Assembly: GCF_036711975.1 (NCBI RefSeq) | Contig: NC_091975.1 | Coordinates: 15,006,501 to 15,070,500 of the forward strand | Source: Onthophagus taurus | Taxonomy: Eukaryota; Arthropoda; Insecta; Coleoptera; Scarabaeidae | Length of the DNA stretch: 64,000 nt | Direction: 5' to 3' | Shown: piece after piece, positions 31,328-40,260 of the stretch | Layout of the letters: the number at the start of each line of letters is the position of its first letter | How positions within the stretch are numbered: position 1 is the stretch's first letter | Made by a program: the position numbers and the translations under genes | Notes under the pieces: generated by a model | What the model was told of the DNA's origin: nothing | The model's database searches: none | What the model saw: only the letters and a program-made list of their open reading frames with translations

Positions 31328-32927
31328 TACCGATTGGTAACTTTAATTTTAGGAGATACACCCAACACGGACGTATGTATAAGTATACTTGTGTGTGTGC
31401 ATATGCGCGCGGAGTATGTTTGTGGGAGGGGAATCGCAAGAGTAGTGGATCGGAGAGCAGTCAGTCGTTTGACATCGTTCAATGATAAGAAATATTATAA
31501 AAATAATAACTAATATAATAAATGAAATTCAAATAAGACAAAGCAAATTCTTAATTCTAAAAATAAAAACAATTCGTAAGTAACTGAAATAAACTTTGTA
31601 AAACAACAAATAAAACAAAAAACTATAAAAATAAAATATTTTTTATGTTAGGTGTTCAAATAAACCACTATTCTGTGCTAAACAATAGCCCAATCTATCG
31701 TAAAAAGTTCGCCTTACATTCACTAGTACGGCTAGTATATCGGGACTAATATCCTGTATACAATTGCGAATTTTTGTTTGTAAGTCATCCAGATTGGTTG
31801 TCCTTTCTTCATCAAAACCATAAATTTTCGATTTTAAATATCCCCATAGAAAAAAATCATTGGGGGCTAAATCTGGTGATCTAGGCGGCCAAGTTAACGT
31901 TCCGCAAATAGATATTACACGATTTGGAAATTGTGCGTTAAGATACTCTTTAACTTGCCGGCTGTTATGAGCCGGGCAACTATCTTGTTGGAACCAGATA
32001 CTTCCAAATTGAACATTGTCTAATTGTTGAAGCGATGGGATTACGTCATTTTGCAAAATGTTTAAATACTTATGACCATTTAAATTTCCTTCTATGAAAA
32101 AAGGACCGATAATATGATCCAGCCCAAACATTTAATTTTTGGGGATATTGTGTACGAGCCGCATAAACTTTGTGTTCATTGTCACGACTCCAATATCGAG
32201 CAACGCTGGGATTACAAAGGAAATGTAGATGTAAATGTAATAATAAATGTAAATGTAGATTCATCGGTAAATAAAATGTTTTTTATAAAATCAACATTTC
32301 CCTTGGCCATTTCCATCATAGTAAAGCAAAATTCCGCCCTTGTAATATTATCGTTCTCGCAGAGTTCCTGACTTTTTTGTACCTTGTACGACCTGTACCC
32401 GTGTTTCTTTAATGTTTTTAGGACGGCAACATGGCTGATAGCAAACGTCTCCGCAACTTGTCTGTTTGACTGATTTTTATTGCGTTCAACATCAGCACAT
32501 ATCATCGTATCACGTAACTCATCTCTTTTACCCCTTCGTAATTTGTGTTTGTGTGGAGACACACATCCATGTCGCTCAAAGTTTTTAATAATATTTGAAA
32601 TTGTTCCGCGACTAGGAATTGATCTGTTTTCATAGGCCACAGGAAACAAATTAATTATTTGGGCTACAGAATTGCCACCATAAAACCATTTTATAATCTG
32701 TACCTTTTCCGCTACAGTAAACAACATCTTAATTTTTTTTTGCTAGGGTTAACTGCAAAGCGATGCGACCAACTTCGCCTCTCAACAATCTATGAACGAT
32801 TCAATTTGTGCATTACCCCTACGCTTGTTTATCCCTCACTTAACGACACCGAATATGCACACACACGTATACTTATACGTACGTCCGTGTTGGGTGTATC
32901 TCCTAAAATTATAGTTACCAATCGGTA
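31328..32927 (-). mobile_element. 1.6-kb mariner-like element with TA duplication
   Basis: Inverted ends TACCGATTGGTAACT / AGTTACCAATCGGTA, extending about 75-100 bases inward (AGGAGATACACCCAACACGGACGTA on the left, its complement on the right). TA lies at 31326-31327 and 32928-32929. One minus-strand transposase fills the interior. Size and organisation are those of a Tc1/mariner superfamily element. Confidence 0.8.
31643..32727 (-). pseudogene. mariner-like (IS630 superfamily) transposase, split by simple repeat
   Basis: N-terminal half 32727-32212: MLFTVAEKVQIIKWFYGGNS, helix-turn-helix segments (SRGTISNIIKNFERHG, NRQVAETFAISHVAVLKTLKKHGY) and FIKNILFTDESTF with the first catalytic Asp. 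Just after this, a (GTAAAT/GTAGAT)n run at 32222-32270 replaces coding. C-terminal half 32131-31643: IWFQQDSCPAHNSRQV (second Asp) and PPRSPDLAPNDFFLWGYLK (third Asp), then a helical tail. The DDD-type third residue and NDFFLWG resemble the insect mariner-like group that also includes 55944-56958 and 58250-58622. The frame change and repeat make it inactive. Confidence 0.8.
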
Positions 32928-33170
32928 TAATCTAGAGTGTGTATGCTGTTGTCTCCACCACGCCTAAAATGAGCCAGAAAGGTCACCATGTTAGATGTAC
33001 CAACTTAGCGGGAAATTCGAAATTCTTATAATATAAGCTACAGGTATATATATTATGCAGGTATATATATTATATATACTTATGCAAGATGCGACGTCCT
33101 TTCCTGGTTCGGTTCTAGGAAAGGGGTCTTGGTGCCCTTCCTTTTATATGTTCGGGATGTTAACGGTCTC

Positions 33171-33178
33171 GGGCGCCA
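33171..33178 (-). other. tRNA primer-binding-site start (TGGCGCCC)
   Basis: The minus strand reads TGGCGCCCGAGAC five bases after the CA end of the LTR at 33184. TGGCGCCC is the usual start of a tRNA-Lys-type primer-binding site, fixing LTR orientation. Confidence 0.6.
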
Positions 33179-33183
33179 CCTTA

Positions 33184-34180
33184 TGTTTAGAGAGTTAAGG
33201 AACTCTTTCGCCTCCAGGTAACTTTTGGGGGTTACAGTCGGAGATTCAGGGATTCGGTGAGGGAAAGAAGAAAACAAGAAAAATTCGGAAAACAAATAAC
33301 TATAAACTTTATTAATAATAAAATAAACAAATAGGAGAGCAGTTTATTAATTTTTGACCACGGTCGGAGAATGGGTACGGTGGGAATAAATTGACAAGAC
33401 TTTGACTTTATAATAAATGAGTTTAAATTAAACAAACAATAAAATGAGGCGGAGGTATAGAATACACCTGGAAACCTTCCTAAGGTGTAAAGGAACGGAA
33501 TACTCGAAGAACCTTCCAAGAGTATTAAGGTTGGGACAAAATGTACAAAAATTAATGAAAGTTAACAAAAATAAAATCAAAGTCTTTCAAAATAAATCGG
33601 ACTTACGGTAAAATTGAAATACGGGTATTTCTAAGAAAAATTAGCGGGTGTCTTCGGAACTAATCAGGGCTGTTGCGGACTGTTGAAACTGTCGTAGAAC
33701 TGATGAAGAACTGTTAAAAATCAAAATTTTGGCCGGCTATTTATACCATTTTGGGGAGAAAACTGGATTTTTCCGCGTGGGAGATCGTATCACTACAAGT
33801 TATCAACGACTAATTTACAATGCGCGGCGCTAATTAACAAAAATAGCAAAATTCTGACGGCGCTATCGGATGCGGGACACAAAATTACATAATTACAGTC
33901 TTTGAACGGGTAAAATCGGCTAAAGAACGGCGGAGTAATTTACAATTAATCAACAATAATTAACGAAAAAATTTATAACACAAATCAAAAGATACCCTTA
34001 CTTATACGGAAAATCACAAAAATATTTTTAACAAAACCGGCCACTGTTTACGGCACTTATATTCACAAACGGTTTCCCGACCACGTGTTTCACGTTAAAA
34101 CCAATTAATCGGTATTAATTTACGCGCACCTTAACACAAAACAATTCCAGCAGTTGGGCGATGTTCGGGGCAATCCTACA
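33184..34180 (-). repeat. Solo LTR (~1 kb) of a Gypsy-type retrotransposon
   Basis: Minus-strand sequence from TGTAGGATTGCCCCGAAC (34180) to ...CTCTCTAAACA (33184), a TG...CA LTR of 997 bases. A promoter-like GGTATAAATAGCCGG lies at about 33745-33731. It is followed by a primer-binding site, but the retrotransposon body stops within about 170 bases, so only LTR plus leader is left. No second LTR was found. The LTR begins 43 bases beyond the end of the Polinton copy A coding region and probably truncated it. Confidence 0.6.
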
Positions 34181-34222
34181 TGGGTAATATTTTCAACAGA
34201 TGACCATCAGGAACGGAGTAAT

Positions 34223-34966
34223 TTAATTACTTAGGTACTCAACCCTATCGCTTTCAAGATCTCCTTGAGGTGCTGTTTTCAAAACGAGTTCATATAGACC
34301 GGGGGTTCCCTTAAATTTCCGTTGTTGAATTACCATGTCGTTGTTGACATCAAACTCAATTACACTGCTACCTATTTTAAATTGACTCGCTCCAGGATCG
34401 TAGGTTAGGCCATAGGTAGTATCGTATTGATTAGATGTATCTTTTAAAAACCCATCAATGTATTCCCTGACAAGCGGTTGTAATGCATCTAGATACTGAT
34501 CAACTATGTCAGGACTTTTTTCATTCATATCTCGATAATATCGACGATATTCCTCTAACGATAGTTTTGAATGCTCATCTTCTGGAGGTGCAGGTGGACT
34601 TGAAGGGAATAGCTCTTCCTCAGTTAAGAAACCAACTTGTGTTGGCGATTCTTGTCGTTGGGGCGAGCGAAGAGGGGATTTCATTGTACCGCGATCCGTT
34701 TGTGTTTCTTCTTGTTCTTGTTTTGTTTTTTTGTCCTGTTCTTCTTTCTTTATTGATCTTTTTATTGCCGCTCTTGATTCTTCCTTAAGAGCAATGTTTA
34801 TATTTTCTAGAGGCGTTGTGATTAGTTTATACGTCTTCTCTAAGGATTTTGCAAGTTCAGTACGTCCCATTTTTAATGCCATATGTTTCCTTCGAATCGC
34901 ATTACTAGCTTTTATAATCTCCTGTCTCACTTTATCTTTCCGTTTGGTGGTTCTTGTTGGAGGCAT
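34223..34966 (-). CDS. Conserved Polinton structural-type protein (function unknown)
   Basis: 247 codons, starting at 34966 with a basic N-terminus (MPPTRTTKRKDKVRQEIIKA) and a long charged helical region rich in Lys/Glu/Gln (residues about 10-90) that probably forms a coiled coil. A Ser/Pro linker with SPLRSPQRQESPTQ follows, then a folded C-terminal part with YDTTYGLTYDPG, SSVIEFDVNND, GTPGLYELV. A truncated relative of its N-terminus sits at 44794-44937 in copy B, also beside the ATPase. Such proteins recur next to the ATPase in animal Polintons, but I know no assigned function. The C-terminus may be shortened by events at the LTR. Confidence 0.6.
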   Translation of the reverse strand: MPPTRTTKRKDKVRQEIIKASNAIRRKHMALKMGRTELAKSLEKTYKLITTPLENINIALKEESRAAIKRSIKKEEQDKKTKQEQEETQTDRGTMKSPLRSPQRQESPTQVGFLTEEELFPSSPPAPPEDEHSKLSLEEYRRYYRDMNEKSPDIVDQYLDALQPLVREYIDGFLKDTSNQYDTTYGLTYDPGASQFKIGSSVIEFDVNNDMVIQQRKFKGTPGLYELVLKTAPQGDLESDRVEYLSN

Positions 34967-35085
34967 GATTACTCAGACAGGGAGACAGACGGACAGGTAG
35001 ACAGGCGGACAGGTAGACAGACGGACAGGTAGACAGACGGACAGGTAGACAGACAGACGGACGGATGGATGGACGTACAGATAGG
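34966..35085. repeat. (GACA/GACG)n tetranucleotide repeat
   Basis: About 110 bases of imperfect CAGACGGACAGGTAGACAGA repeats directly upstream of the 247-codon gene and downstream of the ATPase gene. It would sit in that gene's promoter or leader. Confidence 0.85.
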
Positions 35086-35154
35086 CCAGTTCGGCCTGAC
35101 ATCCGGCTGTTGAATGGAGGATATTTTGATAAAGTAATGTTTAAATAAGCATGA

Positions 35155-35847
35155 TCAAGGTTGAATGTGATATTCAAATGTTTTCCTATAACGTCCATTG
35201 TTTAGGTCTCTATCCTTATCGATAACCAGAAATCCATATTTATCCTTCCAGCATTCGGTACACATTAATTTGAATTTGGCAAATGATAGATCCGTACCGA
35301 CATGTTCATCGTACACGTGTTGTAAATTTAAATTATCCTGTTTGAATAGAATAATAAAATTGGCGTTATCTCGTATTAGATGTTTTGGAATTCGTGCATA
35401 AGATTGACATATGTAGAAATTATCGACGCCTTTATGTCGTTCCATGCTAAAATACGATCTGATTTTATCCTGCTCGTGACACGATACGTCATCGAAAATG
35501 AATACCGAATTGGTTCGCGCTTCTTCGGGATCCACGATCTCTTCGCTGTCTTTAAATGCGAAATAATTGACGGTTGGTACGGTGCGCATAACATTTTCCA
35601 AAAGTTCATATTTCGGTTGGTATAAGGATTTCGAGTAGACATACACGTTTTCGAATCTGAGACCCTTTTCACCGAAAAGCAGTGTAAGGATTAGGTTGGT
35701 TTTACCACAATTCGATGGTCCGCATATTAAACAACGAATGCTATCGGGAAAATTATTGCCGGGTCTTCTCATTAATTTGCAACCTTTTCCCTTGAAATCG
35801 TCCAAATTTATAATCTGGACGGTATGTTTCTGTTTCACGAGACGCAT
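35155..35847 (-). CDS. Polinton genome-packaging ATPase (A32/FtsK-like), copy A
   Basis: 230 codons, apparently intact. Walker A is ICGPSNCGKTN at residues about 39-49 and Walker B is SVFIFDDVS at about 113-121. These P-loop ATPases drive viral DNA into the capsid in Polintons and relatives. Length is normal for the family (about 200-250). The start MRLVKQKHTVQ at 35847 is 70 bases from the divergent start of the PLA2-like gene, so both share one small intergenic promoter region. A near relative, broken, is at 44093-44757. Being open from start to stop, it is one of the best preserved virus-like genes here. Confidence 0.85.
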   Translation of the reverse strand: MRLVKQKHTVQIINLDDFKGKGCKLMRRPGNNFPDSIRCLICGPSNCGKTNLILTLLFGEKGLRFENVYVYSKSLYQPKYELLENVMRTVPTVNYFAFKDSEEIVDPEEARTNSVFIFDDVSCHEQDKIRSYFSMERHKGVDNFYICQSYARIPKHLIRDNANFIILFKQDNLNLQHVYDEHVGTDLSFAKFKLMCTECWKDKYGFLVIDKDRDLNNGRYRKTFEYHIQP

Positions 35848-35917
35848 GTCAACTAGTTTACTTTACGCGTTTACGTAAATATTGATATAAGTACAAACTA
35901 TAGTATATATCATTTCA

Positions 35918-36736
35918 ATGCCACCACTCAAACGAGGTGGAGGTATTCTTAATTCTCTGATCAACAAATTACCAGTAGAACTACACATTCCATCGTATTC
36001 GTATTGCGGACCGGGTACGAAGTTGGCAAAACGATTGGCACGAGGCGATCCTGGCATTAATCCTCTCGATTCAGCTTGCAAGTCTCACGACATATTTTAC
36101 GCACAGAACAAAGATCTATCGAGTAGACACGAAGCGGACCGAGCGCTAGAGGAGCGAGCTTGGGATCGAGTTAAATCGAACGACGCGAGTTTCGGTGAAA
36201 AAGCGGCCGCCATTGTCGTCACCAATGCTATGAAAATCAAACGTAAATTGGGCATGGGTCTCAAGAAGAAATGCAATGATAGAAAAAATAAGAAACATGG
36301 TGGAAATGGATTGGAACTATTTCGGGAAACCTCTATAAAAAATGTAAAAGGAAGTATTGATAAGAAGAAAAATAAGAAGAAGAAGAAGAGTAAGGAGAGT
36401 AAGAAGAAGAAGATGAAATTAGCATTAGATGTGGTCAAGGCAGCTACCAGAACACTTCCAATTCCTAAAACTACCGGCGGTTTTTTACACTTAATTCCAC
36501 TATTCGCCGGCTTGAGCGCTGTTGGCAGTTTAGCAGGTGGTGCGGCCGGTATAGCAACCACTGTCAACAAGGTAAAAGCCTCTCGGCATCAATTGAACGA
36601 ATCAAAACGTCACAATAAAATTGTCGAGGAAGCAATAACCCGTTTGGGAACCAAAAACAACAAAGAAGGTAACGGCCTCTACCTTAAACCGTACAAACAA
36701 GGAACGGGATTGAAAAGACAATCGAGAAAAAACTAA
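35918..36736 (+). CDS. Phospholipase-A2-like Polinton virion protein, copy A
   Basis: 272 codons, intact. Near the start, SYCGPGTK supplies the calcium-loop pattern and DSACKSHDIFY the catalytic His-Asp pair and following Tyr of a PLA2 domain, as in parvoviral VP1 unique regions. A Lys-rich basic tract of more than 30 residues follows (about 120-165), then a Gly/Ala hydrophobic segment (FAGLSAVGSLAGGAAGIATT, 201-220) that could insert in membranes, and a basic tail. PLA2 domains in virions help endosome exit. That role here is inference. Divergent from the ATPase and directly upstream of the protease gene. A broken relative is at 43169-43990. Confidence 0.75.
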   Translation: MPPLKRGGGILNSLINKLPVELHIPSYSYCGPGTKLAKRLARGDPGINPLDSACKSHDIFYAQNKDLSSRHEADRALEERAWDRVKSNDASFGEKAAAIVVTNAMKIKRKLGMGLKKKCNDRKNKKHGGNGLELFRETSIKNVKGSIDKKKNKKKKKSKESKKKKMKLALDVVKAATRTLPIPKTTGGFLHLIPLFAGLSAVGSLAGGAAGIATTVNKVKASRHQLNESKRHNKIVEEAITRLGTKNNKEGNGLYLKPYKQGTGLKRQSRKN

Positions 36737-36738
36737 TT

Positions 36739-37101
36739 GAGCGACTGCCTCTCCGACCACTTTCTAATTATGACATTTCCGAGATAGCTAAAAATATACA
36801 TGGTTTTAGGGGTGTATTCTTAAGAGACACTTTACCGGATTCTCCCAGAAAGAACGAGTGCGCAGTCGTTAATTTAGATTCCAAGTTAGGACCGGGTACG
36901 CACTGGGTAGCCTACGTAAAACGTGGAAATCGAGTGGACTACTTTGATTCATTTGGAAATTTGAAACCACCTATTGAATTGATAAATTATTTAAATGTTA
37001 ATGAGAATGTATGCATTTTTTATAATCACGAAGCGTTACAAACTTACGATCAAATCATTTGTGGTCATTTATGTTTAGAATTTTTAATAAATAATACTTA
37101 A
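36739..37101 (+). CDS. Adenain-like cysteine protease, copy A
   Basis: About 120 codons in a frame that overlaps the end of the PLA2-like gene. No ATG is visible at the start, so it may begin at a non-ATG codon or have lost its start. LGPGTHWVAYV carries the catalytic His, VDYFDSFGNL the Asp, and CGHLCLEFL the nucleophile Cys, the order of adenovirus-type (C5/Ulp1-like) proteases that mature capsids in Polintons. Family members are typically 120-200 residues. A relative with the same triad is at 42797-43093. Confidence 0.75.
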   Translation, partial: ERLPLRPLSNYDISEIAKNIHGFRGVFLRDTLPDSPRKNECAVVNLDSKLGPGTHWVAYVKRGNRVDYFDSFGNLKPPIELINYLNVNENVCIFYNHEALQTYDQIICGHLCLEFLINNT

Positions 37102-37147
37102 GAACACCTTAAACGATTAGTTTCATTCAACCTGCTGTTAGAGAAAC

Positions 37148-37751
37148 ATGTCACACACGTTTACGTTAACTGGTACAGGTCCTACATTGTCTGCCGATTT
37201 TTTCCACCCATAGAATTAAATTCCAAAGATAATTACGCTTTGGGGTTAATTGGGTTACACACGTACAATTCAATACCGAACGTTGTTGAGGGTGCGAATA
37301 ACTTTTACTACGATGATGATGATAAAGTTATTGAGATCCCCGTAGGATCGTATGAGATAAGCGACATTGAGGACTATTTGACGAGTTTCTTAGATAAAGG
37401 ATCTATTTCTATTAAACCCAATAATAATACATTGAGATGTATTACAAACAGTAAATACCGAATCAATTTCAAAAAGTTGAATTCTATAGGAAAAATGTTG
37501 AGATTCAGTAGTAAAATTTTGGAAGCCGGTCAAGAACACGCTTCAGATTTACCGGTGCAGATTATAAAAGTTGTAACTATACGTATAGAGTGTAATATTA
37601 CAACAGCAGCTTACTACAACACACGTCTGGTGCATACGCTCTACGAATTTGCTCCACAAGTCGAACCGGATTATAGTATTAACATTGAACCTCACCACGT
37701 CATTTACCTACCTATCAATACAAATAAAATCGATAATATAACTCTTACTAT
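37148..37751 (+). pseudogene. Penton-like minor capsid protein, copy A (broken and truncated)
   Basis: Starts at ATG 37148 (MSHTFTLTGTG), and a frameshift near 37203 moves coding to the frame that continues as NYALGLIGLHTYNSIPNV. Later blocks are HASDLPVQIIKVVTIRIECNI, HTLYEFAPQVEPDYSINIEP and NKIDNITLT. The same blocks occur at 42800-42103 in copy B, upstream of the major capsid gene. A beta-rich protein in this position is usually the single jelly-roll penton of Polintons; that is inferred from place and composition. The last codons are replaced by the TIR arm starting at 37752. Confidence 0.65.
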
Positions 37752-38228
37752 AGTAGACATAATTTGCCGGTTCTGGACCGGAAGTGCTCCCCCTGCTACC
37801 CCTGATCCTGCGCATGCGCGCCGGAAGTGACGTCACGAGCATCCTTAAGGATCCTTAAGGATCGAAGGATCGGTCGGCGGTGGCGCCACCTAGCGGTGCA
37901 TCCTTAAGGATCGAAGGATCGGTAGACGGTGGCGCCACCTAGCGGTGCATCCTTAAGGATCGAAGGATCGGTCGACGGTGGCGCCACCTAGCGATGCATC
38001 CTTAAGGATCGAAGGATCGGTCGACGGTGACATCACCTAGCGGCGGACGGCGGAACTAAAAAAGCGGCGGATAGCGGAACTAAGCAGAAAGAATAATTTC
38101 ACACGCAGCCATTTTTTTAAAATGTACCTGATGATCGATAGATGGCGCTGTCATAATGAGAGTTCTGGACCGGAAACGATCCTTAAGGAGCAGGGGGAGC
38201 AATTTAAGTTATTTACATCTTTATTATA
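37752..38228. repeat. Left arm of the outer TIR structure (5'-AG end, 49-bp repeats)
   Basis: Starts AGTAGACATAATTTGCCGG, then TTCTGGACCGGAAGTGCTCC, then four tandem units of 49 bases (CCTTAAGGATCGAAGGATCG ... GGTGGCGCCACCTAGCG, 37852-38046) and a second GTTCTGGACCGGAAACG at 38161. It matches the right arm (58905-59502) in reverse complement. The match continues after the copy B insertion, at 47029-47125. A 5'-AG end is typical of Polintons. Confidence 0.8.
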
Positions 38229-38818
38229 AGCATACTGAAGTCATATTTTTAAGTTGGACCGGAAATTGCTCCCCCCCTCTGTCACGTCGCGGGAAATTTA
38301 GGAATATTGCGGAAATAATAATAATAACACAATTTAATTCCTCCTCCTCCCAACCCCTTCAACCCCATCTTAGTGCCCTATTGACCCATTTCAACCCCTT
38401 CAACCCCATCTTAGTGCATTATTGACCCCCTTCAACCCCAAGCATCCCTCCTACGATAGGGGGTAACGCTCTAGTGCCCTTACGGTCAAGTAGAGATGAC
38501 GATGTGGAGCGATGACAAATACGCCGTATGCTTATCAGCGGAAGTTGCTCCCCCGTGAAATAATATTAATAATAATAATAATACTTACCTTAAAATAGGT
38601 TCTCTATTACTGATTGAGGGTAGGAGGAGGAAGAGAAAATCACAAAAAATTAAAGTTAATACATCTTAATACTGTTAATATTATTTAATTTTTAAGTATC
38701 CATAACTTTTATAATACAATTACATTTATATTCATACAGATGAACATCAGGGTCATCGGTCGGAAGTTTTTTACGTTTCAGGCTTCCTGATGAAATCCAA
38801 TAAATATACAGGGTGTGT
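38229..38818. repeat. Left TIR of Polinton copy B (590 bp)
   Basis: Reverse complement of 45508-47024: AAGTTGGACCGGAAATTGCTCCCCCC near the end (motif at 38240-38265), two or three copies of a minisatellite unit (TTCAACCCCATCTTAGTGC), a GCGGAAGTTGCTCCCCC word at 38518-38535, and finally the last 16 codons of the 101-codon gene. Confidence 0.85.
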
Positions 38819-39076
38819 TTTACCAATGACTTTTGCACCGTTATAAATTATGGACATTTTGCTAAGTTCGATAATTTCTTCGTCGGTAATATCTTCAGCG
38901 ATGCGTCTTGGTAAATAACTTACGAATCCAGCCTCCAGTTCAAGTACCACGGACGGCCAAGAACACTTTTTAAGCCGTTTCGCACACATAATTGGGTATG
39001 GAGTGTCTGGTTGAAGCTCAGAAATTGATTTTTTCGGTGGGAAATTACACTGACCCAATTGACTTAGACGAGACAT
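38771..39076 (-). CDS. 101-codon Polinton protein of unknown function
   Basis: Starts MSRLSQLGQCNFPPKK and contains LQPDTPYPIMCAKRLKK, SVVLELEAGFVSYLPRRIA and KMSIIYNGAKVIGKTHPVYLLDF. The alternation of short hydrophobic strands with basic loops suggests a small OB-fold or beta-barrel DNA-binding protein, but this is inference from pattern alone. Open throughout. The last 16 codons and stop lie inside the left TIR, so a second copy of the gene's 3' end exists in the right TIR (45508-45560). It is the outermost gene of the leftward set. Confidence 0.5.
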   Translation of the reverse strand: MSRLSQLGQCNFPPKKSISELQPDTPYPIMCAKRLKKCSWPSVVLELEAGFVSYLPRRIAEDITDEEIIELSKMSIIYNGAKVIGKTHPVYLLDFIRKPET

Positions 39077-39207
39077 GGTTCGTTTCGTAGATTAATAATA
39101 ATAAAACGTAACCTGTTAGCTTGGAAAATAGCTGCCAAACTAAATAAATTATTTAGAACATGTATGTATATGTATGAAAAAATGGGGGGGTGGGAGAAAT
39201 GTGTAAT

Positions 39208-39365
39208 AGAAGTTTCTAGAAGGATGATGTAATTCGGACGTCAGCTGTTATTGTTATCTTAAATGCGAATTAAGCAGTTTTTTGTGTAAAAGAAGTTTCT
39301 AAAAGGATGATGCAATTCGCAAGTCAGGCGTTATTGTTATCTGAAATGCGAATTAAGCGGTTTTT
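39208..39365. repeat. Two tandem ~80-bp units between Polinton genes
   Basis: AGAAGTTTCTAGAAGGATGATG...ATGCGAATTAAGC occurs at 39208-39280 and again at 39291-39360 with a few changes, in the gap between the 101- and 213-codon genes. TTCTAGAA-like palindromes resemble heat-shock-type elements, but a regulatory role is a guess. Confidence 0.7.
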
Positions 39366-39466
39366 ATTATTAAACCACCGAGGTCAAGTAAAGTTCATCG
39401 CATCTCACCAACACTTGTTTCAACTAGTGCGAGTATTCGTCAACATTCTTAATAGTAAGTTTAACC

Positions 39467-40108
39467 TCATGAAATCATATCAATATATTCCATTAAGTAA
39501 TAATTTATTTCAGATAAATTTTGCAAGCAAAATTCTCGAATTAATTTTAACTTATCCTTTGAAAATTTAGTGGTCATACTAAAATCAATGTAATCATTAA
39601 AATGTAAATTGTCCAATACTTTTAATTTGTATGAAATTAAAAATTCCTTAGATAAAATATCTTGAACTTCCATCAAGGTCAATATAATCGGAATAAAAAA
39701 ATTATTCTCAGACTCCGTATCTTCATATGTGATGCACACACAATTCTCAACGTCTGTAGTAACTCTAAGAATTCCATCCGCTAACGGTATAATTTGGTCA
39801 GAAAAGTTCATTTTAAAACGAATGATTTTAAATACATTAATCAATTGCTCCCAATCTTCACGTAGAAAAGAGAGTATGTGCGATTTAGATTCTACATCAT
39901 TACAAGATTTAAAAATCAATTTCACACATGTTATAAAACCTCTCGCCACACTAATACCAACTTTTATATTAAATCTATCGATGGAATATAAGGTTTCACC
40001 AATAAATTTATTTTCTTTCTCTATATCATCACGAAACTTCTTCCATTGTTTATTAATTGATACCCAGTAAGGGTTTTCAGAAATCTCACACCCAGTGTTA
40101 ACATCCAT
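39467..40108 (-). CDS. 213-codon Polinton protein of unknown function
   Basis: An open frame starting MDVNTGCEISENPYWVSINK. Composition is typical of a soluble alpha/beta protein, with alternating charged helices (KQWKKFRDDIEKENKF, KDKLKLIREFCLQNLSEIN) and strands (KVGISVARGFITCVKLIF, DGILRVTTDVENCVCITY). No catalytic signature or membrane segment is seen. No counterpart survives in copy A. Its position downstream of the capsid genes suggests a late or virion-associated role, but nothing in the sequence proves this. Confidence 0.45.
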   Translation of the reverse strand: MDVNTGCEISENPYWVSINKQWKKFRDDIEKENKFIGETLYSIDRFNIKVGISVARGFITCVKLIFKSCNDVESKSHILSFLREDWEQLINVFKIIRFKMNFSDQIIPLADGILRVTTDVENCVCITYEDTESENNFFIPIILTLMEVQDILSKEFLISYKLKVLDNLHFNDYIDFSMTTKFSKDKLKLIREFCLQNLSEINYYLMEYIDMIS

Positions 40109-40260
40109 GTTTCATCAAATTCAGTTGTACACTGAATAGATTTATTTTTTAATGATATGATATATTTCACACCCCCCCTCCTCACAATAAATTTTACAAC
40201 TATTATAATAATAATAAAACTACAATCAATTTTTTATTTAAAAATTATTATATTTACAAC

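Larger units (their letters stand above)
34223..37751. mobile_element. Polinton (Maverick/adintovirus-like) copy A, partial
   Basis: Five recognisable genes in the order: conserved structural-type protein and packaging ATPase leftward, then PLA2-like protein, adenain-like protease and penton-like protein rightward, the same layout as in copy B (mirrored). It is cut at 37751 by the TIR arm of another element and on the left by the solo LTR. DNA polymerase, integrase and major capsid gene are absent. It differs from copy B by roughly a third or more of residues, so it is a separate lineage, not a duplicate. Confidence 0.8.

Noticed and set aside
36097..36570. Minus-strand 157-codon frame with a long Phe/Leu-rich stretch, looking like a membrane protein
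   Set aside because: It is the antisense shadow of the Lys-rich tract of the PLA2-like gene; AAG/AAA codons read as Phe/Leu on the other strand.
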